Shown in pieces: positions 1 to 9,332 of a stretch of DNA of 64,000 bases. Within the stretch, counting starts at the first letter, position 1. The number at the start of each line of letters is the position of its first letter. Made by a program: the position numbers and the translations under genes. The stretch spans positions 124,001 through 188,000 of the forward strand of contig NZ_JAANPV010000002.1 in assembly GCF_011290505.1 (NCBI RefSeq). Reading direction: 5' to 3'. The stretch is from Paenalcaligenes suwonensis (GTDB taxonomy: Bacteria > Pseudomonadota > Gammaproteobacteria > Burkholderiales > Burkholderiaceae_B). The notes below the pieces were generated by a model. The model saw nothing but the letters and a program-made list of their open reading frames with translations. It was not told where the DNA came from and ran no database searches.

Positions 1-193
1 AGGTCTACATCTATCCTTAGCAGAGTATTTCGAGGCTAGCGTACTGACTGCCTCACAAGAAAGGGCTGTAAACCTACCCGTAGCAGCATGTTCAGGGGGG
101 CGGAGAGAAAATTTTTTTGATTTGGTTTCTCAAATCATAAAAAATTCTTCTGCAGCTCCCCAACGCGTGCGATGGATACAGCCTTCACCCTGA
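1..193 (+). CDS. C-terminal end of an unrecognised protein (partial, runs off left edge)
   Basis: Reading from base 2 there are 63 uninterrupted codons ending in TGA at 191-193, with no start codon needed inside the window. The translation has a protein-like composition (AEYFEASVLTASQERAVN, then ENFFDLVSQIIKN) and ends WIQPSP. I do not recognise the family and assign no function. A bidirectional terminator hairpin follows about 40 bases later, which fits the end of a + strand gene converging on serA. The upstream sequence is needed to identify it; the frame could also be the tail of a degraded gene. Confidence 0.5.
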   Translation, partial: GLHLSLAEYFEASVLTASQERAVNLPVAACSGGRRENFFDLVSQIIKNSSAAPQRVRWIQPSP

Positions 194-233
194 TCAAGAC
201 CGAGCGTAGAAACCCACGAGTACGCAAAAACAA

Positions 234-265
234 AAAAACCTCCAGCAACTACGCCAGAGGTTTTT
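234..265. terminator. Bidirectional terminator between the left-edge gene and serA
   Basis: The arms AAAAACCTC and GAGGTTTTT flank a 14-base loop. On the minus strand the hairpin ends in a long run of U, so it suits serA, which ends at 310; on the plus strand it can serve the partial gene ending at 193. Confidence 0.7.
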
Positions 266-309
266 CAGTCTCTACTACCGGTGCATGAATACACGCACTC
301 AGAAGGGAT

Positions 310-1518
310 TTACGCCCCTTTCAGCCTATCACACCGCACTGTACCCGGTTGCACACGCAGCTTGTCTAACACCTCATCCGACACCTCAGCATCCACATCC
401 GTCACGGCATACCCCAACTGACCACGTGTTTGCAATTGCTGCCCCACGATGTTCAAGCCACTTTCAGCCAGCACATTGCTAAGCGCCCCCATCGCACCGG
501 GCACGTTCTGGTGCATATGCAAAATACGCGCCGCACCTGCACACTCCACGTAAGGCACTTCAGGGAAGTTCACCGCCCCTTTAGTCGCACCACTACGTGA
601 GAACAGCACTAGCTTCTCGGCCACTTCACGGCCAATGTTTTCTTGAGACTCTTGCGTGCTACCACCAATGTGTGGAGTCAGGATCACGTTATCTAAACCA
701 CGCAATGGACTATCTAAAGGCTCGTTCACGCCTTTAGGTTCAACCGGAAACACGTCCAGCGCTGCACCCGCCAAATGGCCGCTAGTCAATGCCGCATGCA
801 AGGCATCAATGTCTACCACGGTACCGCGCGATGCGTTAATCAAAATGGAACCTGGCTTCATCTGTGCCAGCGTTTGCTCGTTAATAATGTTCTTGGTACG
901 TTCGCCGCCTGGTACGTGCAAGGTCACGATATCGGATTGCTCCAACAAGCGCTTCAACGACACAAAGGGTTTGGTGTTACCCAATGGTAATTTTGTTTCT
1001 ACGTCGTGGAACAGCACACGCATACCCAGAGCTTCTGCCAGCGTACCGATTTGCGAACCAATGTTTCCGTAACCGATAATCCCCAGTGTTTTACCGCGGA
1101 TCTCATAGGCGCCGTCGGCCGACTTATCCCAGAAGCCTTGGTGTACACGGGCATTTTTTTCAGGGATACGGCGCAACAGCAAAATGGCTTCGCCCAGCAC
1201 CAACTCGGCTACCGAACGGGTATTGGAAAACGGCGCGTTAAACACAGGAATACCGGCTTGGGCCGCTACGTTCAGGTCTACTTGGTTGGTGCCAATACAA
1301 AAACACCCTATGGCTTGCACCCAAGGCGCTGCCAGCAACACATTCTGATCCAACTGAGTACGAGAGCGTATACCCACAATCTCCGCGCCAGACAACGCGT
1401 CCAATAGCTCTTCGCCGTTGAGCGCAGACTTATACGTCACAATATCGGTATAGCCGGCTGCTTCAAAGACTTCGCGAGCACTGGGGTGAATATTTTCGAA
1501 CAGAACAATACGCTTCAT
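310..1518 (-). CDS. serA: D-3-phosphoglycerate dehydrogenase SerA
   Basis: SerA oxidises 3-phosphoglycerate to 3-phosphohydroxypyruvate with NAD, the first step of serine synthesis in the cytoplasm. The start is placed at the ATG giving MKRIVLFENI (402 residues); the longer open frame adds 26 residues that do not look like this family. The nucleotide-binding loop GYGNIG is near residues 149-154. The catalytic set is visible: Arg231 in ASRGTVVD, Glu260 in FPVEP and His283 in TPHIGGST. The last 70 or so residues form an ACT domain (HMHQNVPGAMGALSNVLAE), expected to bind serine for feedback inhibition, as in the short Escherichia coli-type enzyme. It is a single gene with its own terminator at 234-265. 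Confidence 0.93.
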   Translation of the reverse strand: MKRIVLFENIHPSAREVFEAAGYTDIVTYKSALNGEELLDALSGAEIVGIRSRTQLDQNVLLAAPWVQAIGCFCIGTNQVDLNVAAQAGIPVFNAPFSNTRSVAELVLGEAILLLRRIPEKNARVHQGFWDKSADGAYEIRGKTLGIIGYGNIGSQIGTLAEALGMRVLFHDVETKLPLGNTKPFVSLKRLLEQSDIVTLHVPGGERTKNIINEQTLAQMKPGSILINASRGTVVDIDALHAALTSGHLAGAALDVFPVEPKGVNEPLDSPLRGLDNVILTPHIGGSTQESQENIGREVAEKLVLFSRSGATKGAVNFPEVPYVECAGAARILHMHQNVPGAMGALSNVLAESGLNIVGQQLQTRGQLGYAVTDVDAEVSDEVLDKLRVQPGTVRCDRLKGA

Positions 1519-1626
1519 GAGAGTTCCCAGAACAAATAGGATAAAAATAGTACTGTTTATATCGTAAACCCTGCCTGAACCTGCTGGCAAGTGCATCGCA
1601 CTGCTGTGCAGCTACGCCACACCCAC

Positions 1627-1655
1627 AAAAAAGCCCAGCTAATGCCGGGCTTTCT
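1627..1655 (-). terminator. Terminator of the di-haem peroxidase gene
   Basis: Read on the minus strand, a hairpin with arms AAAGCCC and GGGCTTT (inner GC pairs, short loop) is followed by a run of six U. It lies just after the peroxidase stop codon at 1671. Confidence 0.7.
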
Positions 1656-1670
1656 ACACATGACCGCTGA

Positions 1671-2672
1671 TTAGGAATCAAACGGTGTAGGGCGTGGTGT
1701 GTCATCTGCCGATGGCGGCAAAATAGGCAACACGATTTGTGGCTGCTTACCAGTCAGCGACTTCAAGAACGCCACGATCTGAGCATTTTCCTCAGGCGTG
1801 AATTTCTTGCCCAACTGTAATCTACCCATGATGTCCACCGCTTCGGGCAGCGTATTCACAGCACCGTCGTGGAAGTACGGGTAGGTCATTTCTACGTTAC
1901 GCAGGGTAGGCACTTTGAAGTTAAAGCGGTCCGCATCAATACCCGTTACCGCTGCACGACCTTCGGCCGCGTTAGCCGTTTGGTAAGGCTCTACTAAGCC
2001 CATTTTTTGGTAGGAACTACCACCCAAGTTAGGCCCGTTGTGGCAGGCAATACAACCACTATTTTTAAATAGCTGATAGCCGGCCAACTGCTGCTCAGTG
2101 ATGGCGTCTTTATCACCTTTCAACCATAGGTCGAAGGGTGAATCAGGTGTCACCAACGTTTCTTCAAATGCAGCAATTGCATCAGTCACCTCATCAATAC
2201 CGATCACAGGCTTGTTGTACACCGCCTGAAACTCAGCAACGTATTGAGGAATAGAGTTCAGCATGCCTACCGCCAATTCGTGGGTAAAACCCATTTCCAT
2301 TGGGTTGGCAATAGGGCCACCGGCCTGTTCGCGCAAATCACCAGCACGACCATCCCAGAATTGAGCCAGGTTCAAGCTGGAGTTCAATACGGTAGGCGAG
2401 TTAATTGGGCCTTGCTGCCATTTATCCCCGATAGAGGTAGGCAAGTTATCTGAACCACCACGGCTCATGTTGTGACACGAGTTACAGGAGATAAACCCAG
2501 ACTTGGACAAACGTGGTTCAAAGAACAGCTTTTTACCCAACTCGATTTTGGCTGGATCGCCTGCTTTTGCTTCGGGAATTGGTTGCACAGGTTCATTACT
2601 TTGCGCCATGGCAAAGCTAGACATTCCCAGTGCAATCGACAAAGCAAGTACAGAGGCTCTTAATGGCTTCAT
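1671..2672 (-). CDS. Di-haem cytochrome c peroxidase (CcpA/MauG superfamily)
   Basis: A periplasmic peroxidase that reduces hydrogen peroxide with electrons from small c-type cytochromes. The start is the ATG giving MKPLRASVLA, preceded by GAAGGAAG; this leaves a clean signal peptide (cut near ...SSFAMA). The mature protein has two haem-binding motifs, CNSCH (Cys63, Cys66, His67) and CIACH (Cys207, Cys210, His211), the usual spacing for bacterial di-haem peroxidases. The 333-residue length also fits. It is monocistronic, with a terminator at 1627-1655. An imperfect palindrome, CAACTCAAGTTG near 2784-2795, sits upstream and could be an operator, but it does not match the FNR consensus. Whether it needs reductive activation like classic CcpA cannot be told by eye. 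Confidence 0.88.
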   Translation of the reverse strand: MKPLRASVLALSIALGMSSFAMAQSNEPVQPIPEAKAGDPAKIELGKKLFFEPRLSKSGFISCNSCHNMSRGGSDNLPTSIGDKWQQGPINSPTVLNSSLNLAQFWDGRAGDLREQAGGPIANPMEMGFTHELAVGMLNSIPQYVAEFQAVYNKPVIGIDEVTDAIAAFEETLVTPDSPFDLWLKGDKDAITEQQLAGYQLFKNSGCIACHNGPNLGGSSYQKMGLVEPYQTANAAEGRAAVTGIDADRFNFKVPTLRNVEMTYPYFHDGAVNTLPEAVDIMGRLQLGKKFTPEENAQIVAFLKSLTGKQPQIVLPILPPSADDTPRPTPFDS

Positions 2673-2844
2673 AATGACTTCCTTCAAATAAGTAGTGCCA
2701 GAATGACGGCAGCTAAAGTTTTGGTAAAACCCTACTGCTGTCACAACTACTCTAGCCCTCTTACACAGGTCGTCCTTTGAGCCAACTCAAGTTGCGCTAA
2801 AACTTTGTCACATTTGGCGTAACAATCCCCTAAATGCGACAGAC

Positions 2845-2873
2845 AAAAAAAAGGCCCATGAAATGGACCTTAA
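2845..2873 (-). terminator. Terminator of tyrB
   Basis: The minus-strand hairpin AAGGTCCAT-TTC-ATGGGCCTT has one mismatch and is followed by eight U. It lies 43 bases after the tyrB stop codon. Confidence 0.7.
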
Positions 2874-2915
2874 AAATAGACTTGCGCCATACAGCACCAT
2901 GTACCTGATTGGTAA

Positions 2916-4112
2916 TTAGGGTGCTACTACAGCGGCTACAGCGTCCACGAAGTAATCGATATTGCTGTTGTTCAAACCAGGCACACATACGCGACCCGAT
3001 TCCAGCATGTATACGCCAAACTCGTCGCGCAAGCGCAGAATTTGTTCTTTAGTCAGACCCGTGTAGCAGAACATACCGAACTGATCCACAAAATAGCTGG
3101 AATCGTAATTCGGTGCTTTTTGCTTCAATTTTTCGTGTGCCAGTTTGCGCATGCTCGCAATACGGTCGCGCATTTCAGCAACTTCCGCATCCCACTGTTT
3201 GTACAGTTCTGGATCTTGCAATACACCCGCAATAGCTTGTGCACCTTGTGTAGGTGGGTTGGAGTACACACGGCGAATAGTCGCTTTCAATTGACCTTGT
3301 ACGCGGCTGGCTTCTTCTTTGCTTTGGCAAACGATAGACAACGCACCACAACGCTCACCGTAGTAAGAGAAGTTTTTAGAGAAGGAGCTTGCTACCAAGA
3401 AAGTCAGGCCAGCGTCTACCATGCTGCGGATAACCGAGGTATCTTCTTCCAGACCACGACCAAAACCTTGGTAAGCGATGTCCACGAATGGAACCAGATT
3501 GCGCTCTTTCAACACAGGAATCAATTGTGCCCATTGCTCGGCGCTAGGATCAACGCCAGTTGGATTGTGGCAACAAGGATTCAACACAACAATCGTGTGT
3601 GCAGGCAACGCCGCGATGTCTTCCATCATGGCTGCGAAGTTCAGACCCTGTGTTGTAGCATCGTAGTAACGGTACGACGATGTAGGTACGCCAGCACCTT
3701 GGAACACAGCGTAGTAGTTATCCCAAGCTGGATCGCTTACGCGTGCTTCAGCAGCAGGAAATGCTTTGTGCAGGAAGTCAGCACCAATTTTCAGTGCGCC
3801 TGTACCACCCAGCGTTTGCACGGTCACAACACGCTCTTCTTTTACGGCTGCGCTATCGGCACCGAACAACAAATGCTGAACAGCTTGACGGTAGCTGGGC
3901 AAGCCTTCCATGGGTAGGTACGCTCGTGGCTTTTTCAGCGCCGCGCCGCGTTTCTCCGCTTCCTGGACGGACGCCAGTAAGGGAATTTTACCTTCTTCAT
4001 CATAGTAAAGGCCGATGGTCAGGTTCACCTTATCTTTACGTGGATCGGCTTGGAAAAGCTCGACCAACTTAAAGATAGGATCGCCCGCATATGCGTCAAT
4101 ATGTTCAAACAT
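2916..4112 (-). CDS. tyrB: Aromatic/aspartate aminotransferase (TyrB/AspC family)
   Basis: A cytoplasmic PLP enzyme that transaminates aspartate or aromatic amino acids with 2-oxoglutarate. At 398 residues it has the length of subgroup I-alpha enzymes. The PLP lysine is Lys246 in SSFSKNFSYYGERCG; NPCCHNPTG (Asn183) and the pyridine-ring Asp211 in FVDIAYQGF are in place, and LESGRVCVPGL near the C-terminus carries the substrate-carboxylate arginine. The start ATG has a good ribosome site (GAGGA) about nine bases upstream. It is divergent from the LtaS-like gene and has its own terminator. TyrB and AspC cannot be separated with confidence by motif reading; the YLPMEGLPSYR segment is shared by both. 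Confidence 0.88.
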   Translation of the reverse strand: MFEHIDAYAGDPIFKLVELFQADPRKDKVNLTIGLYYDEEGKIPLLASVQEAEKRGAALKKPRAYLPMEGLPSYRQAVQHLLFGADSAAVKEERVVTVQTLGGTGALKIGADFLHKAFPAAEARVSDPAWDNYYAVFQGAGVPTSSYRYYDATTQGLNFAAMMEDIAALPAHTIVVLNPCCHNPTGVDPSAEQWAQLIPVLKERNLVPFVDIAYQGFGRGLEEDTSVIRSMVDAGLTFLVASSFSKNFSYYGERCGALSIVCQSKEEASRVQGQLKATIRRVYSNPPTQGAQAIAGVLQDPELYKQWDAEVAEMRDRIASMRKLAHEKLKQKAPNYDSSYFVDQFGMFCYTGLTKEQILRLRDEFGVYMLESGRVCVPGLNNSNIDYFVDAVAAVVAP

Positions 4113-4307
4113 TATTGAAAATCCTCAGGATTCATGCGTTCAACTCGACAATACAGGAACGCTTGCTATAAAACCGATGCAATTATCATAGAACCACATC
4201 TTAGTGAATTGTACTCATGCAAGGGGCCATTTGTCCGCACACTTCCCAGCTATACTGTATCCATCGCATACAGACAACATATTCAAGCCTAAAATAGCCC
4301 CTTCTTC

Positions 4308-6410
4308 ATGCGCATCGCCTCTCAGTCCTCCACAAATTTGTCCTACCGCACCCGTTGGTCCTGTGTTTTCCGCACAGTATGGATGCTCATTCTTCTTGCA
4401 GCTCTAGGTTTGGCCTTGGCCCGTTTTGCCCTGCTGTATTTTCAAGCTCCAGCCACGGTGTCCTTACTGCAAGCCGATGTAGGAAAAGCATTCTGGATAG
4501 GATTACGCTTCGATCTGAAGTTTCTGGCGATACTAGTAGGCCCCTTTATTTTACTAAGCCTCTTGTTTTATAAGGCTTCCGCCACGCTTTGGAAAGGTTT
4601 TTATGCCTTTTTCTTACTGTATGCGTTTGTGCTGCTGGTCGCACTGAACTTACTGAGCGTGGTGAACTTCTACTACCTCACCTTTTACCAAGGCCCCATC
4701 AATGCGTTGATCTTTGGCTTTGGTGAAGATGACACCTCTGCCATTGTGCAAACCATGTGGCAAGACTTCCCTGTGGTCTCGTTGTTAGCACTCATCTTTA
4801 TTGGTAGCAGTGTGCAATGGTGGTTAGCAAAACGCTGGGGACAATGGCGACTGAACCATCCCCTAGAACACAGTAGTGCCATGGGCCTTACCGTAATCGT
4901 GATAATCAGCGTGGCTCTGTTGGCGCTACTTGGGCGTGGCAGCGTGGGTAAATTTCCCTTACGCAGTATGCACATGACCGTCTCCCAAGACGCGTTTGTG
5001 AACAGCATGGTACCCAGTGGGCTACACGCTTTAGATTTAGCCCGCAAAGAGCGCAGTAGTAATAATCTGGGTAAAGACCCCAACAAAGCCCTAGACCTAG
5101 CAGGCTACGCCACATGGCAAGAAGCAGCACAACACTGCTATGCCGGCGTCACCCCTACTACCGATGACCAAAGCTTGCTCTTCCAGTCCTCACCAGCTCG
5201 CTTAGCGGCTGATACCCCTGCCCCGCATGTGGTCATGGCGTTGATGGAGTCCTGGGGCCGTCAGTTGATGAATTACGACGATCCGCAACGTAATGATGTA
5301 TTAGGCCAGCTTCGCCCTTGGATAGACGGCAAGGCGGATTACTTCGACAACGCTATCTCATCTGAAAACGGTACTCACCCCAGCCTAGAGGCAGTACTGC
5401 TAGACACCCCTATTTCACCGCTTACACAGAGCTTATACGGCTATCACAGCTACGATACCTCTCGCATACAGCCCTATAAAGATGCAGGCTATCGCACAGT
5501 ATTCTTAACAGCCGGGCCGGGTAGTTGGAGACAGTTAAATACGGTGTTATTGCGTCAAGGCTTTGATGAAGTGCTCGACGAAACGGATATCCTTACCCGT
5601 TTTCCAGATGCGTCCTCCCATACGTGGGGGCTGGATGACGAATGGATGTTTAAGTACGCTGCAGAGCTGCTGAAGCAAGCCGATGAACAGGGTGAGAAAG
5701 TCATGTTGTTTATGCTGTCGGTGACCAACCACCCGCCTTACCGCATTCCAGCTCATTACACACCAGCCCCACTGGATACCACCGCCTTGGGTACCGATAT
5801 GGCTACTGACCCCGCGATGGGGTTGTCCATTTTGCAAACTTACCAATACGCCAACAATTCGTTAGGTGAGTTTTTAAATACACTGGAGCAACAGCAGTTG
5901 CTGGATCACACCCTGTTTGCAGCATCAGGCGATCACAATGGACGCACCCTGTTTGCGTACCCAGATAGCACTAAGCTTGCCTACAAGTTTGGTGTGCCTA
6001 TCTTGTTTTACATTCCCACTGCCTACAAACAGAATGAGTCACCTGTAGACCTACACGCGTGGAGCAGCCATCAAGATATTTTCCCCACGCTGTGGGCACA
6101 TTCCTTGCCTGAGCAACAACTACCACGCTCATCGGGACGCAACCTTTATAGCCCGCCAGTTCAAGATGCAATGGCTGTCTCGTTATCCGCCTCTGACGGC
6201 GGTAATGGTGTCGCCATAAGTGAAGTAGGTGCCATTAGCAATCTTTGGCACCCCCACTACTTACACTGGACAGAAGAAGGCAATTTAGTACCTACCAATA
6301 CACCTTCTGCCCAATTGGTCGCACAAGGTAAACGCCAACTCGCCTGCTTAGCCCTCAGTGATTGGCGCATTCGCCATCAAGCAATTGCGTCCACGCAGCA
6401 TACGCATTAA
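4308..6410 (+). CDS. LtaS-like sulfatase-family phosphotransferase, inner membrane
   Basis: A 700-residue protein with about five hydrophobic segments in the first 230 residues, followed by a large soluble domain of the alkaline phosphatase/sulfatase superfamily, expected in the periplasm. Seen in that domain: ALMESWGRQ near 310-318 (metal-binding Glu), SENGTHPS with the predicted nucleophile Thr356, and SGDHNGRT near 540 (metal-binding Asp-His). This is the layout of LtaS and the glycerol-phosphate or phosphoethanolamine transferases. In Gram-negative bacteria such proteins usually decorate periplasmic glucans or lipids, so the substrate here is unknown. No clear ribosome site precedes the ATG at 4308; an in-frame ATG at 4383 would remove 25 residues. 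The amidase follows after 30 bases and may be cotranscribed. Confidence 0.85.
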   Translation: MRIASQSSTNLSYRTRWSCVFRTVWMLILLAALGLALARFALLYFQAPATVSLLQADVGKAFWIGLRFDLKFLAILVGPFILLSLLFYKASATLWKGFYAFFLLYAFVLLVALNLLSVVNFYYLTFYQGPINALIFGFGEDDTSAIVQTMWQDFPVVSLLALIFIGSSVQWWLAKRWGQWRLNHPLEHSSAMGLTVIVIISVALLALLGRGSVGKFPLRSMHMTVSQDAFVNSMVPSGLHALDLARKERSSNNLGKDPNKALDLAGYATWQEAAQHCYAGVTPTTDDQSLLFQSSPARLAADTPAPHVVMALMESWGRQLMNYDDPQRNDVLGQLRPWIDGKADYFDNAISSENGTHPSLEAVLLDTPISPLTQSLYGYHSYDTSRIQPYKDAGYRTVFLTAGPGSWRQLNTVLLRQGFDEVLDETDILTRFPDASSHTWGLDDEWMFKYAAELLKQADEQGEKVMLFMLSVTNHPPYRIPAHYTPAPLDTTALGTDMATDPAMGLSILQTYQYANNSLGEFLNTLEQQQLLDHTLFAASGDHNGRTLFAYPDSTKLAYKFGVPILFYIPTAYKQNESPVDLHAWSSHQDIFPTLWAHSLPEQQLPRSSGRNLYSPPVQDAMAVSLSASDGGNGVAISEVGAISNLWHPHYLHWTEEGNLVPTNTPSAQLVAQGKRQLACLALSDWRIRHQAIASTQHTH

Positions 6411-6440
6411 ACCAGCAACAATCAGAATACGAGACTACCC

Positions 6441-7835
6441 ATGACTATCCATAATCACTCCTTGCAGGCCCTACATCAGCAACTACGCGATGGCTCACTC
6501 AGCGCCTACGCTTTGATGCAAGAGTGTGCACAACGCTATGCACAGTACGAGCCCGCACTGCACGCCTACAAGCACTGGAATGGCGACGCTGCACAAAAGC
6601 AGGCAGGTGCTATTGATAGCCTACTTCAGCAAGGCATAGACCTGGGCCCATTAATGGGTATTCCTACCTCGGTAAAAGATTTATACGGCGTGCCAGACAT
6701 GCCCGTATTTGCCGGCACATCGCATGCATTACCTAGCAACTGGCAACAAGCTGGCCCGGTAGTACGCAGCTTACTGGCACAACTGGCTCCCATTACAGGT
6801 AAAACCCATACGGTAGAGTTCGCCTTTGGTGGCATCGGTACCAATGCGCACTGGGGTACGCCCGTCAACCCATGGTCTGTACAGGGCGAGCACCGTATTC
6901 CGGGCGGCTCTAGCTCAGGCGCTGGAGTAAGCCTAGTTCAAGGCAGCGCCTTACTTGCCTTGGGCACAGACACCGCAGGCTCGGTACGTATTCCGGCCTC
7001 CTTTACTGGCACCGCAGGGTTGAAACTCAGCGCACAATTGTGGCCAAACCAACATATAGTGCCGCTATCCCCCACGCTGGACACCCCCGGTTTGCTAGCA
7101 CGCAGTGTAGAAGACTTGGCGTTTGCCTTCTGCGCCATGGACAAACACATCAACAATGACACCACACCTTTGCCTGTAGTGCACGATCTACAAGGCTTGC
7201 GCATTGGTGTACCTGAACACTTTTTCTGGGACGAGGTATCGCCTGATATTGAGCAACTGATACGCCAAACCTTAAGCACGTTTGAGCAAAGCGGTGCCAC
7301 CTTGGTGCCTGTGCACATTCCACACTGCAATGACGTTTACGATGTGTTCAAAGTAGGTGGTTTGGGTGCGCCTGAATTATCGGCCTTGCTACATAACCAC
7401 TTGCCAGAGTGGATTGAACGCTTAGACCCCATGGTGCAAATGCGTGTAGAAGCAGCCAGCACCATGACATCTAACGAATACTTGCGTAGACGCAGCGTAC
7501 TGCAAACGGGTGCCGAACTGGTTAAACCCTTGTTCCAACAGGTTGATGTGGTGATGACCCCCACTATCGCCATTGCGCCCCCTACGATTGAAGCGATGCG
7601 CCACACCGATGCCTACCGTCACGCTAACCTGCTGACATTGCGCAATACCTCTATCGCCAACTTGTTGGATCTGTGTGCACTCAGCATGCCTGTGGGTGCA
7701 GACAATTTAGGCTTGCCAGTAGGCTTACAGTTAATGTGCGCGAACCGCCAAGAACGCCGTCTGCTAGCCATTGGTCGTGCAATTGAAAAACAGCTGGGTA
7801 CAGGTAGACAAATTTTGGGGGTACCTACTCTCTAA
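6441..7835 (+). CDS. Amidase (amidase signature family)
   Basis: A 464-residue hydrolase of the GatA/AtzF superfamily. The Ser-cisSer-Lys triad is visible: Lys in PTSVKDLYG (about residue 79), the glycine/serine-rich GGSSSGAG (about 155-162) and the nucleophile region TDTAGSVRIPASF (about 176-188). No glutamyl-tRNA amidotransferase partners are nearby and the C-terminal region is not that of GatA, so a free-standing amidase is more likely. The C-terminal SMPVGADNLGLPVGLQLM is typical of amidases acting on small amides. The substrate is unknown. It probably shares a transcript with the upstream LtaS-like gene (30-base gap) and ends at the bidirectional terminator at 7853-7880. Confidence 0.88.
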   Translation: MTIHNHSLQALHQQLRDGSLSAYALMQECAQRYAQYEPALHAYKHWNGDAAQKQAGAIDSLLQQGIDLGPLMGIPTSVKDLYGVPDMPVFAGTSHALPSNWQQAGPVVRSLLAQLAPITGKTHTVEFAFGGIGTNAHWGTPVNPWSVQGEHRIPGGSSSGAGVSLVQGSALLALGTDTAGSVRIPASFTGTAGLKLSAQLWPNQHIVPLSPTLDTPGLLARSVEDLAFAFCAMDKHINNDTTPLPVVHDLQGLRIGVPEHFFWDEVSPDIEQLIRQTLSTFEQSGATLVPVHIPHCNDVYDVFKVGGLGAPELSALLHNHLPEWIERLDPMVQMRVEAASTMTSNEYLRRRSVLQTGAELVKPLFQQVDVVMTPTIAIAPPTIEAMRHTDAYRHANLLTLRNTSIANLLDLCALSMPVGADNLGLPVGLQLMCANRQERRLLAIGRAIEKQLGTGRQILGVPTL

Positions 7836-7852
7836 AGCGGTACGTACTGCAC

Positions 7853-7880
7853 AAAAAAGGCCACAGTAGTGTGGCTTTTT
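7853..7880. terminator. Bidirectional terminator between the amidase and the mdtP-like gene
   Basis: The hairpin AAGGCCAC-AGTA-GTGTGGCTT (one wobble pair) is flanked by A and T runs on both sides and lies between two convergent genes. Confidence 0.75.
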
Positions 7881-9332
7881 TTACTCACCCATCACAAACG
7901 CCAGATTAGCTGCAGCGATCAGAGCCGCACTTTGCGCATCCACTTGTGCTTGCTTAGCCAGCAACACCGCACTGGCCGCTTCGGTAGCCATCGTAATCGT
8001 ACCCACGCCTACTTGATAAGCATCTAATGCGGCATCGTACGCAGTTTCAGCTGCATTCACTAAGTCGGTAGCCGTTTGATAGCTTTGCAACGCAGAGTCC
8101 AGCATGGTTTCAGCGGCAATAATCTCGCGCAATGCATCTCGCTGCAACGCTTGTAAGGTGTTCTCGGCTTCTTGCCTGTGTATTTCTGCCTTACTTAATA
8201 AAGAGCTACGCAGCCCGCCATCAAAAATGGGAATACTCACCCCCACCAACACCCCTGTAGAGGTTGAGCGGTTGGTGAGATCAGGCAAGGGAATGGGCAC
8301 GTCTTGTACATCAAACTGGCTACGGTTTTTTGCCAGCACTGCTCCCATAAACACGCTAGGCATAAAATCGGCTTTTGCTACTTTTACCCCCGCCTCTGCT
8401 GCCTTTAACGCCGCGTAAGCCGCGGCGACATCATCGCGTTCCAATATTGCCTTTTGCAGCACCTGTTCGGTCATGGGATCCGAAGGTGCCGGCAATTGGT
8501 GATCAACTGAGGTTGCAATCTTGACCTGCTCTGCAGGGTTCACCCCCACCACTTTCAATAAGGTCAGGTACGAGTTTTTGGCTAAACCTTGGCTAGTTAC
8601 CACATACAGTTTGGCTTGTGCTACAGCCTGCTGTGCCATCACTTGGTCCAAACGCGTTGCCACGCCTGCTGCCAAACGTGCATTAACAGCCGCCTCTACC
8701 GCTTGGTAATTTTTTAAGGCTTCCTCTGCCAAGACTGTGCGATGCCGTGCCGTGTTGTACTGATAGAACTGATCCGTCACATCACGTATGACTTTTTTAT
8801 GCACAGCGTTAAAGAGCACATTACTGGCAAACGAGATATGCTCTGCCCCCTCCAATAACGCCTCACGTTTACCAAAATCGAACAGCAACCACCCCAGCGT
8901 TAACGCCGGCACCACTCCCTCAACCGAGGTACGAATACGGTCCCCACCACCCAAGTTAGACAAGGGTGAAGGACGTGTTGAACGCTGGTGCCCAGCAATC
9001 ACATTTGCACTTAACACAGGCAAAAAGGTGGCTTCTACCAACCCCACCGACAGGGCTGCCTCGCGCGCCCTATTCCACGCTTGTCGTGTTTCTATATTAT
9101 TGCGTTGACCTAAGTCTATGAGCTCAGCCAACGTGTATTCATGCCCCTCTTGTAGGCTGACCCCTGCAGGCTGATACGCCATAGTCGCGGTCAGGGTAGA
9201 GGTGTTTTTCCACGGTTGATCGTGGCGGGGCGGGGCAAGATCTATGCTGGTATACGCACACCCACTCAGCAAAACACCCAACAAGGCTACAGCCAGCGGT
9301 TTCATCGCTTGCGTTCTTAACGGCTTACTCAT
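7881..9332 (-). CDS. mdtP: Outer-membrane efflux factor, MdtP/TolC-type lipoprotein
   Basis: Outer-membrane channel of a tripartite efflux pump. Two outer-membrane-efflux repeats with long helical, Ala/Gln-rich stretches span the 483-residue protein, and the N-terminus has a lipoprotein signal ending in LLSGC (Cys about 25). The start chosen is ATG at 9332, which overlaps the stop of the previous gene in ATGA, indicating translational coupling; the longer frame from 9356 lies inside the upstream gene. It is the last gene of the ytcA-mdtN-mdtO-mdtP-like operon. The Escherichia coli operon of the same order has been linked to resistance to dyes and lipophilic ions; the substrate here is unknown. 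Confidence 0.85.
   Translation of the reverse strand: MSKPLRTQAMKPLAVALLGVLLSGCAYTSIDLAPPRHDQPWKNTSTLTATMAYQPAGVSLQEGHEYTLAELIDLGQRNNIETRQAWNRAREAALSVGLVEATFLPVLSANVIAGHQRSTRPSPLSNLGGGDRIRTSVEGVVPALTLGWLLFDFGKREALLEGAEHISFASNVLFNAVHKKVIRDVTDQFYQYNTARHRTVLAEEALKNYQAVEAAVNARLAAGVATRLDQVMAQQAVAQAKLYVVTSQGLAKNSYLTLLKVVGVNPAEQVKIATSVDHQLPAPSDPMTEQVLQKAILERDDVAAAYAALKAAEAGVKVAKADFMPSVFMGAVLAKNRSQFDVQDVPIPLPDLTNRSTSTGVLVGVSIPIFDGGLRSSLLSKAEIHRQEAENTLQALQRDALREIIAAETMLDSALQSYQTATDLVNAAETAYDAALDAYQVGVGTITMATEAASAVLLAKQAQVDAQSAALIAAANLAFVMGE

Noticed and set aside
1-230. tmRNA, 6S or RNase P RNA at the left edge
   Set aside because: None of the conserved segments of these RNAs could be found; a clean reading frame explains the region better.
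2784-2795. FNR box upstream of the di-haem peroxidase gene
   Set aside because: CAACTCAAGTTG is only a near-palindrome and does not fit TTGAT-N4-ATCAA.
3042-3917. Long open frame on the + strand opposite tyrB
   Set aside because: Antisense shadow of a clear aminotransferase gene; composition is Cys- and His-rich and unlike a real protein.
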